A DNA stretch of 64,000 nucleotides from Myxococcales bacterium 68-20 (GTDB lineage: Bacteria > Myxococcota_A > Polyangia > Polyangiales > Polyangiaceae): contig MKVQ01000016.1 of NCBI GenBank assembly GCA_001899635.1, forward strand, positions 373,627 through 437,626, read 5' to 3'. This document shows, one piece after another, positions 16,625 through 25,496 of the stretch. The position numbers were made by a program, and so were the translations under genes. The first letter of the stretch is position 1, and each line of letters opens with the position of its first letter. Under the pieces are notes generated by a model, which saw nothing but the letters and a program-made list of their open reading frames with translations, ran no database searches and was not told the DNA's origin.

Positions 16625-18109
16625 TCAGTCCGGGGCGCACACCGCCCTGCGCGGCGGCGTCGACGGATCGAGGAAGTAGTCCGTGACGATCCCCCGGACG
16701 CAGTCACTATGAAGGAGCGCGACGTGACCGCCGCCTTCGTAGGTGAGGAGGTGAGAGCCGTTCGCCAGCGCACCGACGAGACGCACGCCGTCTTCGTGGG
16801 GCGTGAGCGGATCGTACGTGGCCGCCACGACGAGCATGGGCGCGGCCGACGGCGCCGAGATTGCCGGAGCGGGCTCTCGACGGTGAAAGGGCCAGCCCAC
16901 CGCGAGCGCCCACGGGATCGACGCGCTGTTCGCCGAGCGTGCTCGCGCTCGAAGGGCGTCGAGCGACGAGCGCAGGTCGGCCATCTTCGTGCCGGGCGCG
17001 AAGGGCAGCTCGAGCGCCCCGATGGCGATCTGGCCCTGTACGCCGTCGTCGTAGCTTCCGTCGGCGCGCTTGCCGGCGGCGGCATCTGCGCGTGCGTGAA
17101 GGGCGCTGCCGTCTCCTGCTTCGGCCTTCGCGAGGCCCGCGGCGAGCGAGCTCGGCTCGTCCGCGCGAAGCTCTGCAGTGATGGCCAGCGCGGCGTCGGT
17201 GCTCGAGAGCGAGCGCGAACCGTCGACGAGGATCTCCCCGCGGGAAGCTCGCGCGAGGACGGCGTCGAACGCCTGCGCGACTGCAGCCCCTCCCTCGCCG
17301 CCGTGGAACGCGCAGGACGGATCCGCGCCGCACGTCGTGAAGAAGCGATCGAGCGCGGCGTCGTGGGCCTTCGCGCGAGACTCGATGCGGGCGAGATTGT
17401 CCGCCGGCAAGAAGACGGGCGCGTCGAGCACGAATGCGCCAACGCGATCGGGGAACAGCGTCGCGTAGGTCGCGCCGAGCCAGGTCCCGTGAGAGAGCCC
17501 GAGGTAGTCGAGCTTCGACTCACCGAGGGCCTCGCGAATGCGGTCGAGGTCCCGCGCTGCATTCTCCGTGTGGAGGCTCTCGAGCATCGCATCACCTGCG
17601 GAGGCACGGCAGCCTTCCGCGAGCGTTCTCGCGAGCTGCTCGAGGCGCGGGGCGGCGAGAGGCGTCTCGAGCGTGAGGTCCGCAGCACGCAGCTCGTCGA
17701 AGAACGCGTCATCGACGCATGCGAGCGGCGCGCTCCGTCCGACGCCGCGCCAGTCGAACGCCACCACGTCGTAGCGCTCGAACACACGCGCGAAGGCGAG
17801 GCGGAGCATCCCGTACTCGTCGACGAGACGATCGACCATCGGTGCCCCCGGGCCACCGGGGTTGACGACGAGCGCTCCGAGGCGCGCCTCGGGATCCCTC
17901 GCCGGTGCGCGAATGACCGCGATCGGGATCGTCGGTCCGCCTGGCGCCGAGTAGTCGACGGGGACGTTCACCGTCGTGCACTCGAACGTGTCGTGGCAGG
18001 GCTTCCACTCGGTCCTGCGTGCCCCACTCGCAGCTTCGTCACCGTCGCAGCCCGCAGCGAACGCGAACGCCAACATGGCGACGAGCGCGCTCGTGCTGCG
18101 CGTCGCCAT
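16625..18109 (-). CDS. TAP-like alpha/beta-hydrolase lipoprotein
   Basis: A 494-residue exported hydrolase (lipobox FAAGC, Cys21) of the tripeptidyl-aminopeptidase / proline-iminopeptidase group. Visible features are the oxyanion region NPGGPGAP, DWRGVGRS, the nucleophile elbow GLSHGTWLG (Ser; most relatives have GxSYGT), the acid in ATYDPLTP and the His in GGGHVALL, plus the C-terminal TAP-like domain. It should cleave short peptides, or esters, in the periplasm or at the cell surface. Its ATG overlaps the stop of the response regulator gene as TGATG, so the two are co-expressed. Proximity to the CHAT/VHL trio suggests a shared peptide-processing theme; this is inference. Confidence 0.87.
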   Translation of the reverse strand: MATRSTSALVAMLAFAFAAGCDGDEAASGARRTEWKPCHDTFECTTVNVPVDYSAPGGPTIPIAVIRAPARDPEARLGALVVNPGGPGAPMVDRLVDEYGMLRLAFARVFERYDVVAFDWRGVGRSAPLACVDDAFFDELRAADLTLETPLAAPRLEQLARTLAEGCRASAGDAMLESLHTENAARDLDRIREALGESKLDYLGLSHGTWLGATYATLFPDRVGAFVLDAPVFLPADNLARIESRAKAHDAALDRFFTTCGADPSCAFHGGEGGAAVAQAFDAVLARASRGEILVDGSRSLSSTDAALAITAELRADEPSSLAAGLAKAEAGDGSALHARADAAAGKRADGSYDDGVQGQIAIGALELPFAPGTKMADLRSSLDALRARARSANSASIPWALAVGWPFHRREPAPAISAPSAAPMLVVAATYDPLTPHEDGVRLVGALANGSHLLTYEGGGHVALLHSDCVRGIVTDYFLDPSTPPRRAVCAPD

Positions 18110-18753
18110 CAGGCTCGCGGAAAGGCCAGCGACACAGCCTCGGTCTTCGAGCAGACGTGGAGCTTGCGGTACATGCTCCTCACGTGGTGCCGGACGGTGT
18201 TCACGCTCAGCGCGAGCAGGCTGGCGACCTCGTCGTACGTTGCGCCCTTCGCGAAGAGCTCGATGATCTCCCGCTCGCGCTCACTGAGGCTCGATACGTC
18301 GGGCGCGGGCTCGAGCTCCCGCTTCTTCGGAGCTCGGACCCGGAAGTCGTCGAGCAGACGACGCGCGATCGTCGGCGAGATCGGGGCGCCGCCGTCGACG
18401 AGGACGCCGAGCGACTCGGCGACCCGGCCCGCGGAGGCGTCTCCCTTGAGGAGGTAGCCGCCTGCGCCGGCGGCGATCGCCTCGTACACGCGCTCGTCGT
18501 CGTCCCAGATCGTGAGGACGAGGACGCTCATCCCGCGCTCGACGGCGACGGGGATGAGCGGCAACGCGCTCCCGTCGCGCAGCTCGAGATCGAAGACACC
18601 GACCACGGCATTGGTGGTCTGGATCGCCTTGCGGGCGCTGGTCAGGTCCGCGGCTTCGGCGACGACCGAGAAGCGCGCGCTTGCCTCGATCTGCTCGACG
18701 ACGCCGCGACGGACGACGGGGTCGTCTTCCAGTACAACCACTGCGTCAGACAC
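18109..18753 (-). CDS. NarL/LuxR-type response regulator
   Basis: From GTG 18753 the product has 214 residues: a receiver domain (acidic pocket LEDD at 8-11, phospho-acceptor Asp55 in GVFDLELRDG, Lys in YLLKGD) and a C-terminal LuxR-type helix-turn-helix (LSEREREIIELFAKGATYDEVA, then LSVNTVRHHVRSMYRKL). It will bind DNA when phosphorylated. The start is set by the divergent kinase gene, whose ATG is 49 bp away; the frame stays open further upstream but would run through the kinase gene. The partner is most likely that kinase. Its own mRNA runs into the hydrolase gene through a one-base overlap. Confidence 0.92.
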   Translation of the reverse strand: MSDAVVVLEDDPVVRRGVVEQIEASARFSVVAEAADLTSARKAIQTTNAVVGVFDLELRDGSALPLIPVAVERGMSVLVLTIWDDDERVYEAIAAGAGGYLLKGDASAGRVAESLGVLVDGGAPISPTIARRLLDDFRVRAPKKRELEPAPDVSSLSEREREIIELFAKGATYDEVASLLALSVNTVRHHVRSMYRKLHVCSKTEAVSLAFPRA

Positions 18754-18802
18754 GCGCGGGATCTTATACTGCCGCCACCAGGTGGTGGAAGTAGCGGTCG
18801 CC
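18754..18802. promoter_or_regulatory. Divergent regulator/kinase promoter region
   Basis: Only 49 bp separate the two divergent starts. On the minus strand TATAAG (18769-18764) is a good -10 element and would give a very short or absent leader before the GTG start of the regulator gene. CCACC-A-GGTGG (18775-18785) is an inverted repeat that could serve as the binding site of the NarL-type regulator. Both are read by eye only. Confidence 0.45.
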
Positions 18803-21148
18803 ATGCATCCAGCGGATGACGCGCTCGAGCGGGCATTTCGTTCCGAGCGCGCCGAGACGATGCGCACGCGGCTGCGCTGGCTCTGGGGCATGACCTTCGC
18901 GGTCTGGGTCCTCAGCTTCGTCGCGTTCGATCCCGCGTCCTTCTCGTCACGTGCGCACGCCGCCGCCGTCCGCGGTCCGGAATGTGCGGTCGCGCTTGCG
19001 CTCTGGCTGTGGCTCCGCAAGCCCAGAGACCTCCGCGCGCTCGAGCTAGCTACGATCGTCGCGTTGACCGTCGTGTCCGCCGTGACGGCGTACGGCCTCT
19101 CGCTCGTGCCCCCCGGCAAGCTGCCATTCAAGGCCGCGAGCTTCTCGATCTCGATGCTCGTCGCCTGTTCGCTCGCCTCCCTCCGGTGGCAGGCAACCGC
19201 CGCGACCGGGCTCTTGACGGTCCTTGCGCTGTCGACGCTGCGCTTCCGGGGCGAGAACGACGTCTTCATGGCCACGATGACCGTCTTCGGGTTCGCCTAC
19301 CTGGCGCTCATCGCGGCGGCGGTGGCGCGCGACCGTCTCGTCAAACGCGAGCTCCAGAGCCGGCTCGCACTGGCCGAAGCGAACACGAAGCTCCGCCGTG
19401 ACGACGAGCTGCGACGGCGACTCTTCACGAACCTCAGCCATGATCTCCGCACGCCTCTCGCGGTCGTACGCGGCGAGGCAGAGCTCCTCCGCAAGACGGC
19501 TCGCTCGGACGACGAAGTCGATGCGCTGAGCCGGATCGGATCGAACGCACGGGCGCTCGCGAGCCTCGCCGATCAGCTGCTCGACCTCGCACGCCTCGAG
19601 GCCGGACAGCTGACGCATCGGCCGCGGAGCTGCGACGTCACCGGCGTGGCGCGCGAGGTGGCCGCGCTGCTCGCGCCTCCGGCCAGGCAAGGTGCGCGCG
19701 TCGTGGTGACCTCGAAGGCAGAAGCCACACCGAGCGTCGTCGCGCTCGTCGATCCAGAGCACCTCGCCCGCATCCTCACGAACCTCGTCGCCAACGGCCT
19801 CCGGCACGCCCGCACCACCGTGACGCTGGCGCAGCGCCGTGAGGGCGATCGCGTCGTCATCGACGTCATCGACGACGGGCCCGGCGTGCCCGAGGACAGA
19901 CGCGAGGTCATCTTCCAGCGCTTCGTCTCGTTCGACTCGGACGGGAGCACCGCGTCGGGGATCGGGCTCCCCCTCGCCCGCGAGCTCGCGATCACGAACG
20001 GCGGATCGCTCGAGCTGCTCGGCGACTCGCAGGCGACGACGTTCCGCTTGACGCTCCCCGCGAGCAACCAGCCTCCCGACGCGCATGAAGCCATTGCCGA
20101 CGCGCTGAAAGACACGGCGCCGCCGCCCGAGACGAGCCCCTCCGGGCGCGCGGCGGTGATGTCACGCCCGGGCGCGCGACACCGGCTCCTCGTCGTCGAG
20201 GACAACCCCGACATGGCGGCGATGCTTTGCCGCGTCCTCGGACATCGATTCGACGTCGAGCATGCCGCGAGCGTGTCGGACGCGCGCGTCCACCTCGAAG
20301 ACGCGACGGCGCCGGTCGATGCCGTCCTCTCGGACGTCCTCCTCCCGGATGGGACCGGGTACGAGGTCCTCGCGGCCGTGCGCAGTCGGCGCGATCTCGA
20401 AGCGCTGCCGTTCTTGCTCGTCTCCGCCCTCGGTGAGCCCGAGGAGCGCGTGCGCGGTCTCGACGCGGGCGCTGACGACTACGTGGCCAAGCCCTTTGCG
20501 CCCGAGGAGCTCGAGACCCGGATCACCAGAGCGATCGAGCGAGCCGAAGCCCGGAGGCGCGCGATCGACGCACAGCGCGAGGCGCTCCTGATGGAGATCC
20601 ACGACGGCGTCAGCGCGAGCCTGTCCCGCGCAGCGATGCTCCTCGCAGATCGCCGCACCGCCACGACGTCTGCGCAGCGTGCGCGCGAGGCGATCGCCGA
20701 CGGCCTCGAAGAGGTGCGCGCGATCGCGAAGCTCCTCGCTCCGCGCGCGAGCTCGTTCGACATCCTCTGCGCCGAGGTGAGACGCGCGATAGCCGACGCA
20801 TGCGCGGCCGCTTCGATCCGGTTCGAGCTCGAGACGAACGCTCCGCCGGAGGTCATCCCCCTTTCAGCGCCGGTCGCCCATGCGCTTCGGCGCGCCGCAC
20901 GCGAAGCGACGACGAACATCCTCAAGCACTCCGGGGCACGAAGCGTGAAGTGCCGCCTCGTCACCACCGTCGACGCGTTCGTCCTCTCGATCGAGGACGA
21001 TGGGCGCGGCTACCCGCACGCGATCGAGAACGGCCAGGGCCTCGGCATCATGGAGCGTCGAGCCACGCGCCTCGGAGGCCACGTCGAGAGAGGCAACCGC
21101 CCCGAAGGCGGCGCATTCGTTCGCGTGACGATCCCTCGTGAGCGCTGA
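18803..21148 (+). CDS. Hybrid sensor kinase with two kinase cores and a receiver
   Basis: The 781-residue protein starts with about six hydrophobic segments (to about residue 175). A HisKA domain follows with His213 in SHDLRTPL and its ATPase domain (NLVANGLRHA, DDGPGVPE, SGIGLPLA), then a receiver (LVVEDNPDM, Asp511 in LSDVLLPDG, Lys in VAKPFAPEE). Then comes a second kinase core of the NarX/UhpB type (His600 in MEIHDGVSASL, ATPase motifs REATTNILKHSG and EDDGRGYP, QGLGIMERR). Two cores of different classes around one receiver in one chain is an uncommon layout. The second core suits a NarL-type regulator such as the one encoded divergently. ATG 18803 is chosen as the first start after the intergenic region. 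Confidence 0.9.
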   Translation: MHPADDALERAFRSERAETMRTRLRWLWGMTFAVWVLSFVAFDPASFSSRAHAAAVRGPECAVALALWLWLRKPRDLRALELATIVALTVVSAVTAYGLSLVPPGKLPFKAASFSISMLVACSLASLRWQATAATGLLTVLALSTLRFRGENDVFMATMTVFGFAYLALIAAAVARDRLVKRELQSRLALAEANTKLRRDDELRRRLFTNLSHDLRTPLAVVRGEAELLRKTARSDDEVDALSRIGSNARALASLADQLLDLARLEAGQLTHRPRSCDVTGVAREVAALLAPPARQGARVVVTSKAEATPSVVALVDPEHLARILTNLVANGLRHARTTVTLAQRREGDRVVIDVIDDGPGVPEDRREVIFQRFVSFDSDGSTASGIGLPLARELAITNGGSLELLGDSQATTFRLTLPASNQPPDAHEAIADALKDTAPPPETSPSGRAAVMSRPGARHRLLVVEDNPDMAAMLCRVLGHRFDVEHAASVSDARVHLEDATAPVDAVLSDVLLPDGTGYEVLAAVRSRRDLEALPFLLVSALGEPEERVRGLDAGADDYVAKPFAPEELETRITRAIERAEARRRAIDAQREALLMEIHDGVSASLSRAAMLLADRRTATTSAQRAREAIADGLEEVRAIAKLLAPRASSFDILCAEVRRAIADACAAASIRFELETNAPPEVIPLSAPVAHALRRAAREATTNILKHSGARSVKCRLVTTVDAFVLSIEDDGRGYPHAIENGQGLGIMERRATRLGGHVERGNRPEGGAFVRVTIPRER

Positions 21149-21184
21149 GGCGACGACGCGGCAAGCGACGAGGCGGCGTCTATC

Positions 21185-21922
21185 TCACTCGACGACGTGG
21201 AAGACCAGGTCGTGCCGCACGCCACCGCCGAGGACGGAGACGGTCGTGGTACCGGGGTGGTTCGCCCGCGCGTATTCGGCCGGCGCCGATCCCGCGAGCC
21301 GAACGCGCGGACCGACGACCTGCTCGTTCTCGTAAGCGCCCTGGATCGCGGCGCTGGTCGCGATCAGCGCCTCGCCGCTCGCAGAGCGCGGCGTCGTGCG
21401 GATCTCGACGTCGCTGTCGACGGCGAGCTCGAAGGTGCCGCTGGCCGTCGGAGCGATGGTTCCCGGCGAGCCGTCTCGCGAGGAGGTCGCCATGACGACC
21501 GTCTCGAGCGATGCCGCATCACGCACCTTGACCGTGATCCGATCGAACACCGTTCCGGTCCAGTCGTCGAAGACCTCGAGGTCGGCGTCGCCGGCGGCCT
21601 TCGTGATGACCGCGATCCCATCGCGGCAACCTTTGTGACCGATGAAGCGGCACCGCGTGCTCACCTCGAAGTCGGCGACGTTCGGCGCCGTCGAGCGGAC
21701 CTGGAAAGCGACGCGCGGGTGAACTCCGTGCACGTCGATGTCGAGGAGCGATCCGGCGAGGACCTCGCGATCGATCGAGCAGCCCGAGCAAGCGCCGACA
21801 GTGGCGTACTCGAACCGCAAGGTGCCGAGCTGCCCCTCGATGCCGGGTCGCTCGTCACCGCAGGCGGCAACCGACAACGCGGCGAAGGCAATCACGGGGA
21901 GAGAGAAGCGGCGAAGGAACAT
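21185..21922 (-). CDS. Lipoprotein with Ig-like repeats
   Basis: A 245-residue lipoprotein (lipobox SVAAC, Cys21). The mature part has a pattern of beta strands with Gly/Asp turns in about two units, including FEVSTRCRFIGHKGCRDG with a likely disulphide and a C-terminal strand set ending GVRHDLVFHVVE. The layout resembles bacterial Ig-like (Big_2) surface modules. It is convergent with the hybrid kinase gene, with 36 bp between stops, so it is a separate unit. Function is unknown. Confidence 0.75.
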   Translation of the reverse strand: MFLRRFSLPVIAFAALSVAACGDERPGIEGQLGTLRFEYATVGACSGCSIDREVLAGSLLDIDVHGVHPRVAFQVRSTAPNVADFEVSTRCRFIGHKGCRDGIAVITKAAGDADLEVFDDWTGTVFDRITVKVRDAASLETVVMATSSRDGSPGTIAPTASGTFELAVDSDVEIRTTPRSASGEALIATSAAIQGAYENEQVVGPRVRLAGSAPAEYARANHPGTTTVSVLGGGVRHDLVFHVVE

Positions 21923-22314
21923 GACAAGTAGGAGGCGAAGTAGTCGCCCTCCTTACCACCGGAGCAAGCGCCGTTCCACGTGAGATCGGCGCCAGGAGAG
22001 CGCAAGATTCCGATGCTGGCGATGCACCCATCGTTTCACTGTGAACGAATGGATACGGTACGTCCGTGAGCGAGGATCGTCGCCTTCGACATGGGTATAC
22101 GTCCAGAATCCGCCGGAATCGCAGCCCCATCGAGCCGACCGGCGCCGATTCCCGAGGCACCTCGGCGGCCCTCACGATGCGCGCGCCGCGATCGGTCGAT
22201 GGGCGTGAGGCGACCGATTTCATTGGCCTTTGTCGTCCACCGCGGGTGGCGGGCGTTCGCGAGCGCATGCCTCGGCTTGACTCCGCGAGTGTGCCCCGGC
22301 ATCAGCGTGGCGGG
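21923..22314. other. Divergent intergenic region with two imperfect palindromes
   Basis: No gene is supported in these 392 bp between two divergent lipoprotein genes. A hairpin (GGAGGCGA pairing with TCGCCCTCC around AGTAG, 21930-21953) lies just upstream of the minus-strand gene and could affect its leader. An imperfect palindrome, CCATCGTTTCAC-T-GTGAACGAATGG (22028-22052), is a candidate operator. Short open frames through this region lack any recognisable content. Confidence 0.45.
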
Positions 22315-22701
22315 ATGAGACGCCAGCTCCTTGCTCTGGGCGCTGCTCCGTTGGGGGTACTCGTCGTCTACGCCTGCGGGGACCCGTCTCACGTGTACGA
22401 GGGGCGACTCTTCGTGGAGCACCGCGCGTGCCTCGGGACGACCGCAAGCGTCGATGTCGTCGAGGGCGAACGTGCCGGCAACTGCGGACCGACTTGCCTC
22501 GCGCAGCCGCTCGCGGATGGCGGCCGGACGATCTACGTCTCGACGATGTGCGCGCCGTACCCGTTCGCGTTCGACGCCTCCGGCAGCGATCCGGCGTGCA
22601 CACCGGCGCTCGACGCGCTCGCGCGCAACGACACCTGTCTCGCCGACGGCGGCTCGTCGAGCCCGCCGCCACCCCCGCCGGCAGACGCCGGCGGCGACTG
22701 A
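22315..22701 (+). CDS. Small cysteine-containing lipoprotein
   Basis: From ATG 22315 the product has 128 residues with a lipoprotein signal (lipobox VVYAC, Cys21). The mature part has six Cys (HRACLG, GNCGPTCL, STMCAPY, PACTP, DTCL), suggesting disulphide bonds, and a Pro-rich C-terminal tail. Upstream in-frame codons exist, but only this start yields a signal peptide directly. It is convergent with the next gene, 10 bp away. No family recognised. Confidence 0.68.
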   Translation: MRRQLLALGAAPLGVLVVYACGDPSHVYEGRLFVEHRACLGTTASVDVVEGERAGNCGPTCLAQPLADGGRTIYVSTMCAPYPFAFDASGSDPACTPALDALARNDTCLADGGSSSPPPPPPADAGGD

Positions 22702-22711
22702 TTTCGAGCAG

Positions 22712-23698
22712 TCAGCGGCGGAGGAGCGCGCGAAGCGCGGCGAGCGGATCGAAGCCGAGCGTGCTCGACACGTCGCGAGCGCCCACGGCCTCCCCGAGGC
22801 GCTTTCGCGCGTGGGCCATGAACGGCTCGAGCTTGCGAAGCGTGCTGCTCTGACCGGCGACCGCACGGAAGCTCTCGAAGGCGAAGCGTGCCCCGTCGGC
22901 GCCGAGCGCGAGACGGATCCCGACCGGCATCGGCGAGAGGATGATGTCTCGCACGACCGCGGCTCGTCCCCACGCGCCCGGTCGTGCGTCGACCTGGAGC
23001 TCGCGGAAGCGATCGACCTCGGCGAAGCATCCCATCGCCACCGGCGCGTATTGCTCCTCCACGGCGCGCGCGACGTGACGGTAGTCGCGCCGCCAGTCGC
23101 CGGAGATGAGGCCCATGCGGAGCCGCACGTCCTCCGGTCCTGCGAGGACGTCGAAGGCATCGCCGCGCCGGCGAGCGACGCCCGCGGTCCAGAGATCGCC
23201 CTCACGGAAGACACCGAGCACCATCGCATGCCCGTCCGGACAGACCGTGTCGAGCGCGCGGCGCACCATCGTCTCGGTCGGCTGCGGGACCCCATGCAGG
23301 CGCATCGGCCAGCGCTCGATCGCGCCCTCCTGCATCATCTCGCGCGCGATCGTGACGACGAGGAGCGCCTGCGCCGTGAGGTCGTCGGTCCGGCGCAGCC
23401 TCGCACCGAAGCGCTCCATGATCTCCTCGAGCGCGCCGCTCTCGGCCGAGAGCGCCCAGCTCGCGTGATGCGCCTCCGCAAGCTCCGCGAGCGGTATGGG
23501 CCACGGCCCACGCGGATCGAGCCTGCCGGTCCGCGTATGGAGGAGCTTTCGGAGGCGACCGCCTTCGTGGATCGCGATCACACCGCCGCGCGGGCGCGTC
23601 AGCTCGCGATCGGGCGTCGCCCGCGGCTTCCACAGGTGGAGAAAGCGCGTCCAGGTCTCGGTCGTCCAGCCCTCGAAGCGCACGTCGGGGGTGAGCAC
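22712..23698 (-). CDS. Conserved-looking hypothetical protein
   Basis: A 328-residue soluble protein without signal peptide or membrane segment. It begins with a Trp-rich stretch (RFEGWTTETWTRFLHLWKP) and contains well-formed alternating strands and helices (HAMVLGVFREGDLWTAGVARR, AMGCFAEVDRFRELQVD). Codon use matches the neighbours, so it is a real gene. I do not recognise the family. It is transcribed alone, divergent from the Gly/Pro-rich membrane protein. Confidence 0.68.
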   Translation of the reverse strand: MLTPDVRFEGWTTETWTRFLHLWKPRATPDRELTRPRGGVIAIHEGGRLRKLLHTRTGRLDPRGPWPIPLAELAEAHHASWALSAESGALEEIMERFGARLRRTDDLTAQALLVVTIAREMMQEGAIERWPMRLHGVPQPTETMVRRALDTVCPDGHAMVLGVFREGDLWTAGVARRRGDAFDVLAGPEDVRLRMGLISGDWRRDYRHVARAVEEQYAPVAMGCFAEVDRFRELQVDARPGAWGRAAVVRDIILSPMPVGIRLALGADGARFAFESFRAVAGQSSTLRKLEPFMAHARKRLGEAVGARDVSSTLGFDPLAALRALLRR

Positions 23699-23946
23699 GC
23701 CCCTACGCTACCTGCCGCCCCGGCAAGCGCGGTCGACTTTTTGGCGGGAGGACGTGAGCCGCGCGCTCAGCCGCGCTGCCGGAGGTTCGTCGAGACGCTC
23801 GACCGAGCGGCCGCCTCGCTTTGTCGCCCTGCGATCCACATGGTCTACTGTCCTCGCCTGCGGGGAGGGCTCGCGCCCGAACCACCCAATGGGCTCTTCG
23901 GCCCTCGTCGAGAGGACTCTCGACCCAACGAAGCAAGGAGCAGTCG

Positions 23947-24519
23947 ATGCAAGGAGGATGGCAGCCGCCGCCCGGTGGCGGAGGATACGGTCCGCCGGGA
24001 AGTTACGGGGCACCACCGACGGCAGGCGGCTACGGCGGCGCTCCATCCCAGATGCCGGGCCACGCGCCGCCGGGTCCGTACGGGGCTCCGCAGGGCGGGC
24101 CTCCCGGGATGCAGGGGATCACACCCCAGTACGGCACCTACGAGTTCAACCCCTACGAGAACTCGATCATCGAGAAGACCGCGAGCCGCGCGAAGCTCTG
24201 GGGAATCATCTCCACCACGATTGGAGCGCTCCAGATCGTCGGGAGCTGCGGCATGTTCGCGAGCGCGCACCTTGCGACCTATCTCCCGGCGGGCATCGTC
24301 GCGATCGTCGTCGGCGTGACGTTCATCGGCGCAGGCAACTCGCTGAAGGCCGTCGTCACGACGCAGGGCAACGATCTCATGCACCTGATGCAGGCGATGC
24401 AGAAGATGAGCAGCGCCTTCATCATCGAGATCGTCTGCGCGGTCATCGGTTTCGTCCTGGCCGTCGTCGCCATGATCATCGTCATGTTCGTCCTCGTCGC
24501 GGCCGCGGCCACGTCGTAA
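23947..24519 (+). CDS. Gly/Pro-rich membrane protein (DUF5362-like)
   Basis: A 190-residue protein whose start at 23947 is preceded by a good AAGGAG ribosome binding site. The first about 60 residues are Gly, Pro, Tyr and Gln and probably disordered in the cytoplasm. They lead into FNPYENSIIEKTASRAKLWG and two or three hydrophobic helices (around 80-100, 105-125 and 155-185). The FNPYEN-to-helix region resembles DUF5362 membrane proteins of unknown function. The next gene starts 11 bp after its stop, so the two are probably co-transcribed. Confidence 0.72.
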   Translation: MQGGWQPPPGGGGYGPPGSYGAPPTAGGYGGAPSQMPGHAPPGPYGAPQGGPPGMQGITPQYGTYEFNPYENSIIEKTASRAKLWGIISTTIGALQIVGSCGMFASAHLATYLPAGIVAIVVGVTFIGAGNSLKAVVTTQGNDLMHLMQAMQKMSSAFIIEIVCAVIGFVLAVVAMIIVMFVLVAAAATS

Positions 24520-24530
24520 GAGTCACGGTC

Positions 24531-25496
24531 ATGACCGTCACAGCCGAGTCGCTGTTCGCCGAGCTCTTCCTTCCGCTCTACCCCGAAGACGCAAGGAGCG
24601 ACCTCGGTCGCGCGCGAAGCGAGGACGCAAACCCGGCCGACAACCCGAACATCGTCGCGCACCTCGACGAGGCCGCGCGCATCTTCGTCGAGATGGCGCC
24701 CACGGCGCTCGGCGTGGCCGCGAGCACGCTCGACCTCGATTTCAGCGATGCGAGCGTCCATCGCCTGAGCGTGGCGCTCACGCCGGAGCGACGCGATCGT
24801 CTCGTCGGGCAGGGGGCGCGAGGCACACCGGACAACGTCCTCTTCAACTTCGTCGTGCACGGAGCGGCGTATGTCGGTGCCTGCATCGTGCGCTCTCACG
24901 GCGGGACGTGGGCAGTGCGGCGTCCGCTCTGGGAGAGCCTCGTCCACCTCGTGTCGCGCGCCGGCGAGGCTGACCTGCCGGTGTTCCACTGGTGGCTGAA
25001 GTCGCTCGCCGATCCGAGCGGGGACTCGGCCCAGCCCTCGCTCGCGGATCGGTACCGCGCCTACGTCGAGGTGCCCTGCGCGAAGCCGGAAGAGCTGCCC
25101 ATCATTGCGCCGCCCGACCGGGCACTTCCGAAGATCGCGAAGGGGGTCCGCTACGACCTCTTCTACAAGTACCTCAAGGCGCACCTTCCGGAGCTCCGCG
25201 ACGTGGGCGAGGCCTTCCCCTCCCCCGAGCGCTTCGCCGACTACGAGCTCGCGTCGCTCTCGTTCGACCTCGTCGGCGACGGGCGCATGCTCGTCATCCA
25301 CGGACCGACGAAGCACGGACTCCACGCGTTCTGGCTCACGAAGGAAGGCTTCGAGAAGGGCGCCTTCTGGCCCTGCGATTCGTTCCCCGCACCGATGCTC
25401 CGCGTGAAGGGCACCGGGCCGGACCAGAAGATCGAGGTCCTCCTCTCGCGTGACGGAAAGCAATCCGTCATCGAGCTCCTCTGGTGGGGTCCGTGA
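24531..25496 (+). CDS. Hypothetical protein upstream of NtrY-like kinase
   Basis: From ATG 24531 the product has 321 residues and no export signal. It has an N-terminal helical part and a C-terminal alpha/beta part (YELASLSFDLVGDGRMLVIHG, KIEVLLSRDGKQSVIELLWWG). It is placed between the DUF5362-like gene and the sensor kinase and its stop overlaps the kinase start (GTGA), so the three probably form one unit. It may act with the kinase, but nothing in the sequence shows how. Family not recognised. Confidence 0.7.
   Translation: MTVTAESLFAELFLPLYPEDARSDLGRARSEDANPADNPNIVAHLDEAARIFVEMAPTALGVAASTLDLDFSDASVHRLSVALTPERRDRLVGQGARGTPDNVLFNFVVHGAAYVGACIVRSHGGTWAVRRPLWESLVHLVSRAGEADLPVFHWWLKSLADPSGDSAQPSLADRYRAYVEVPCAKPEELPIIAPPDRALPKIAKGVRYDLFYKYLKAHLPELRDVGEAFPSPERFADYELASLSFDLVGDGRMLVIHGPTKHGLHAFWLTKEGFEKGAFWPCDSFPAPMLRVKGTGPDQKIEVLLSRDGKQSVIELLWWGP

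Noticed and set aside
12159..18457. Long plus-strand open frames opposite the CHAT, DUF4384 and hydrolase genes
   Set aside because: Same reason: no domain, extreme Arg content, and the minus-strand frames carry clear catalytic motifs and signal peptides.
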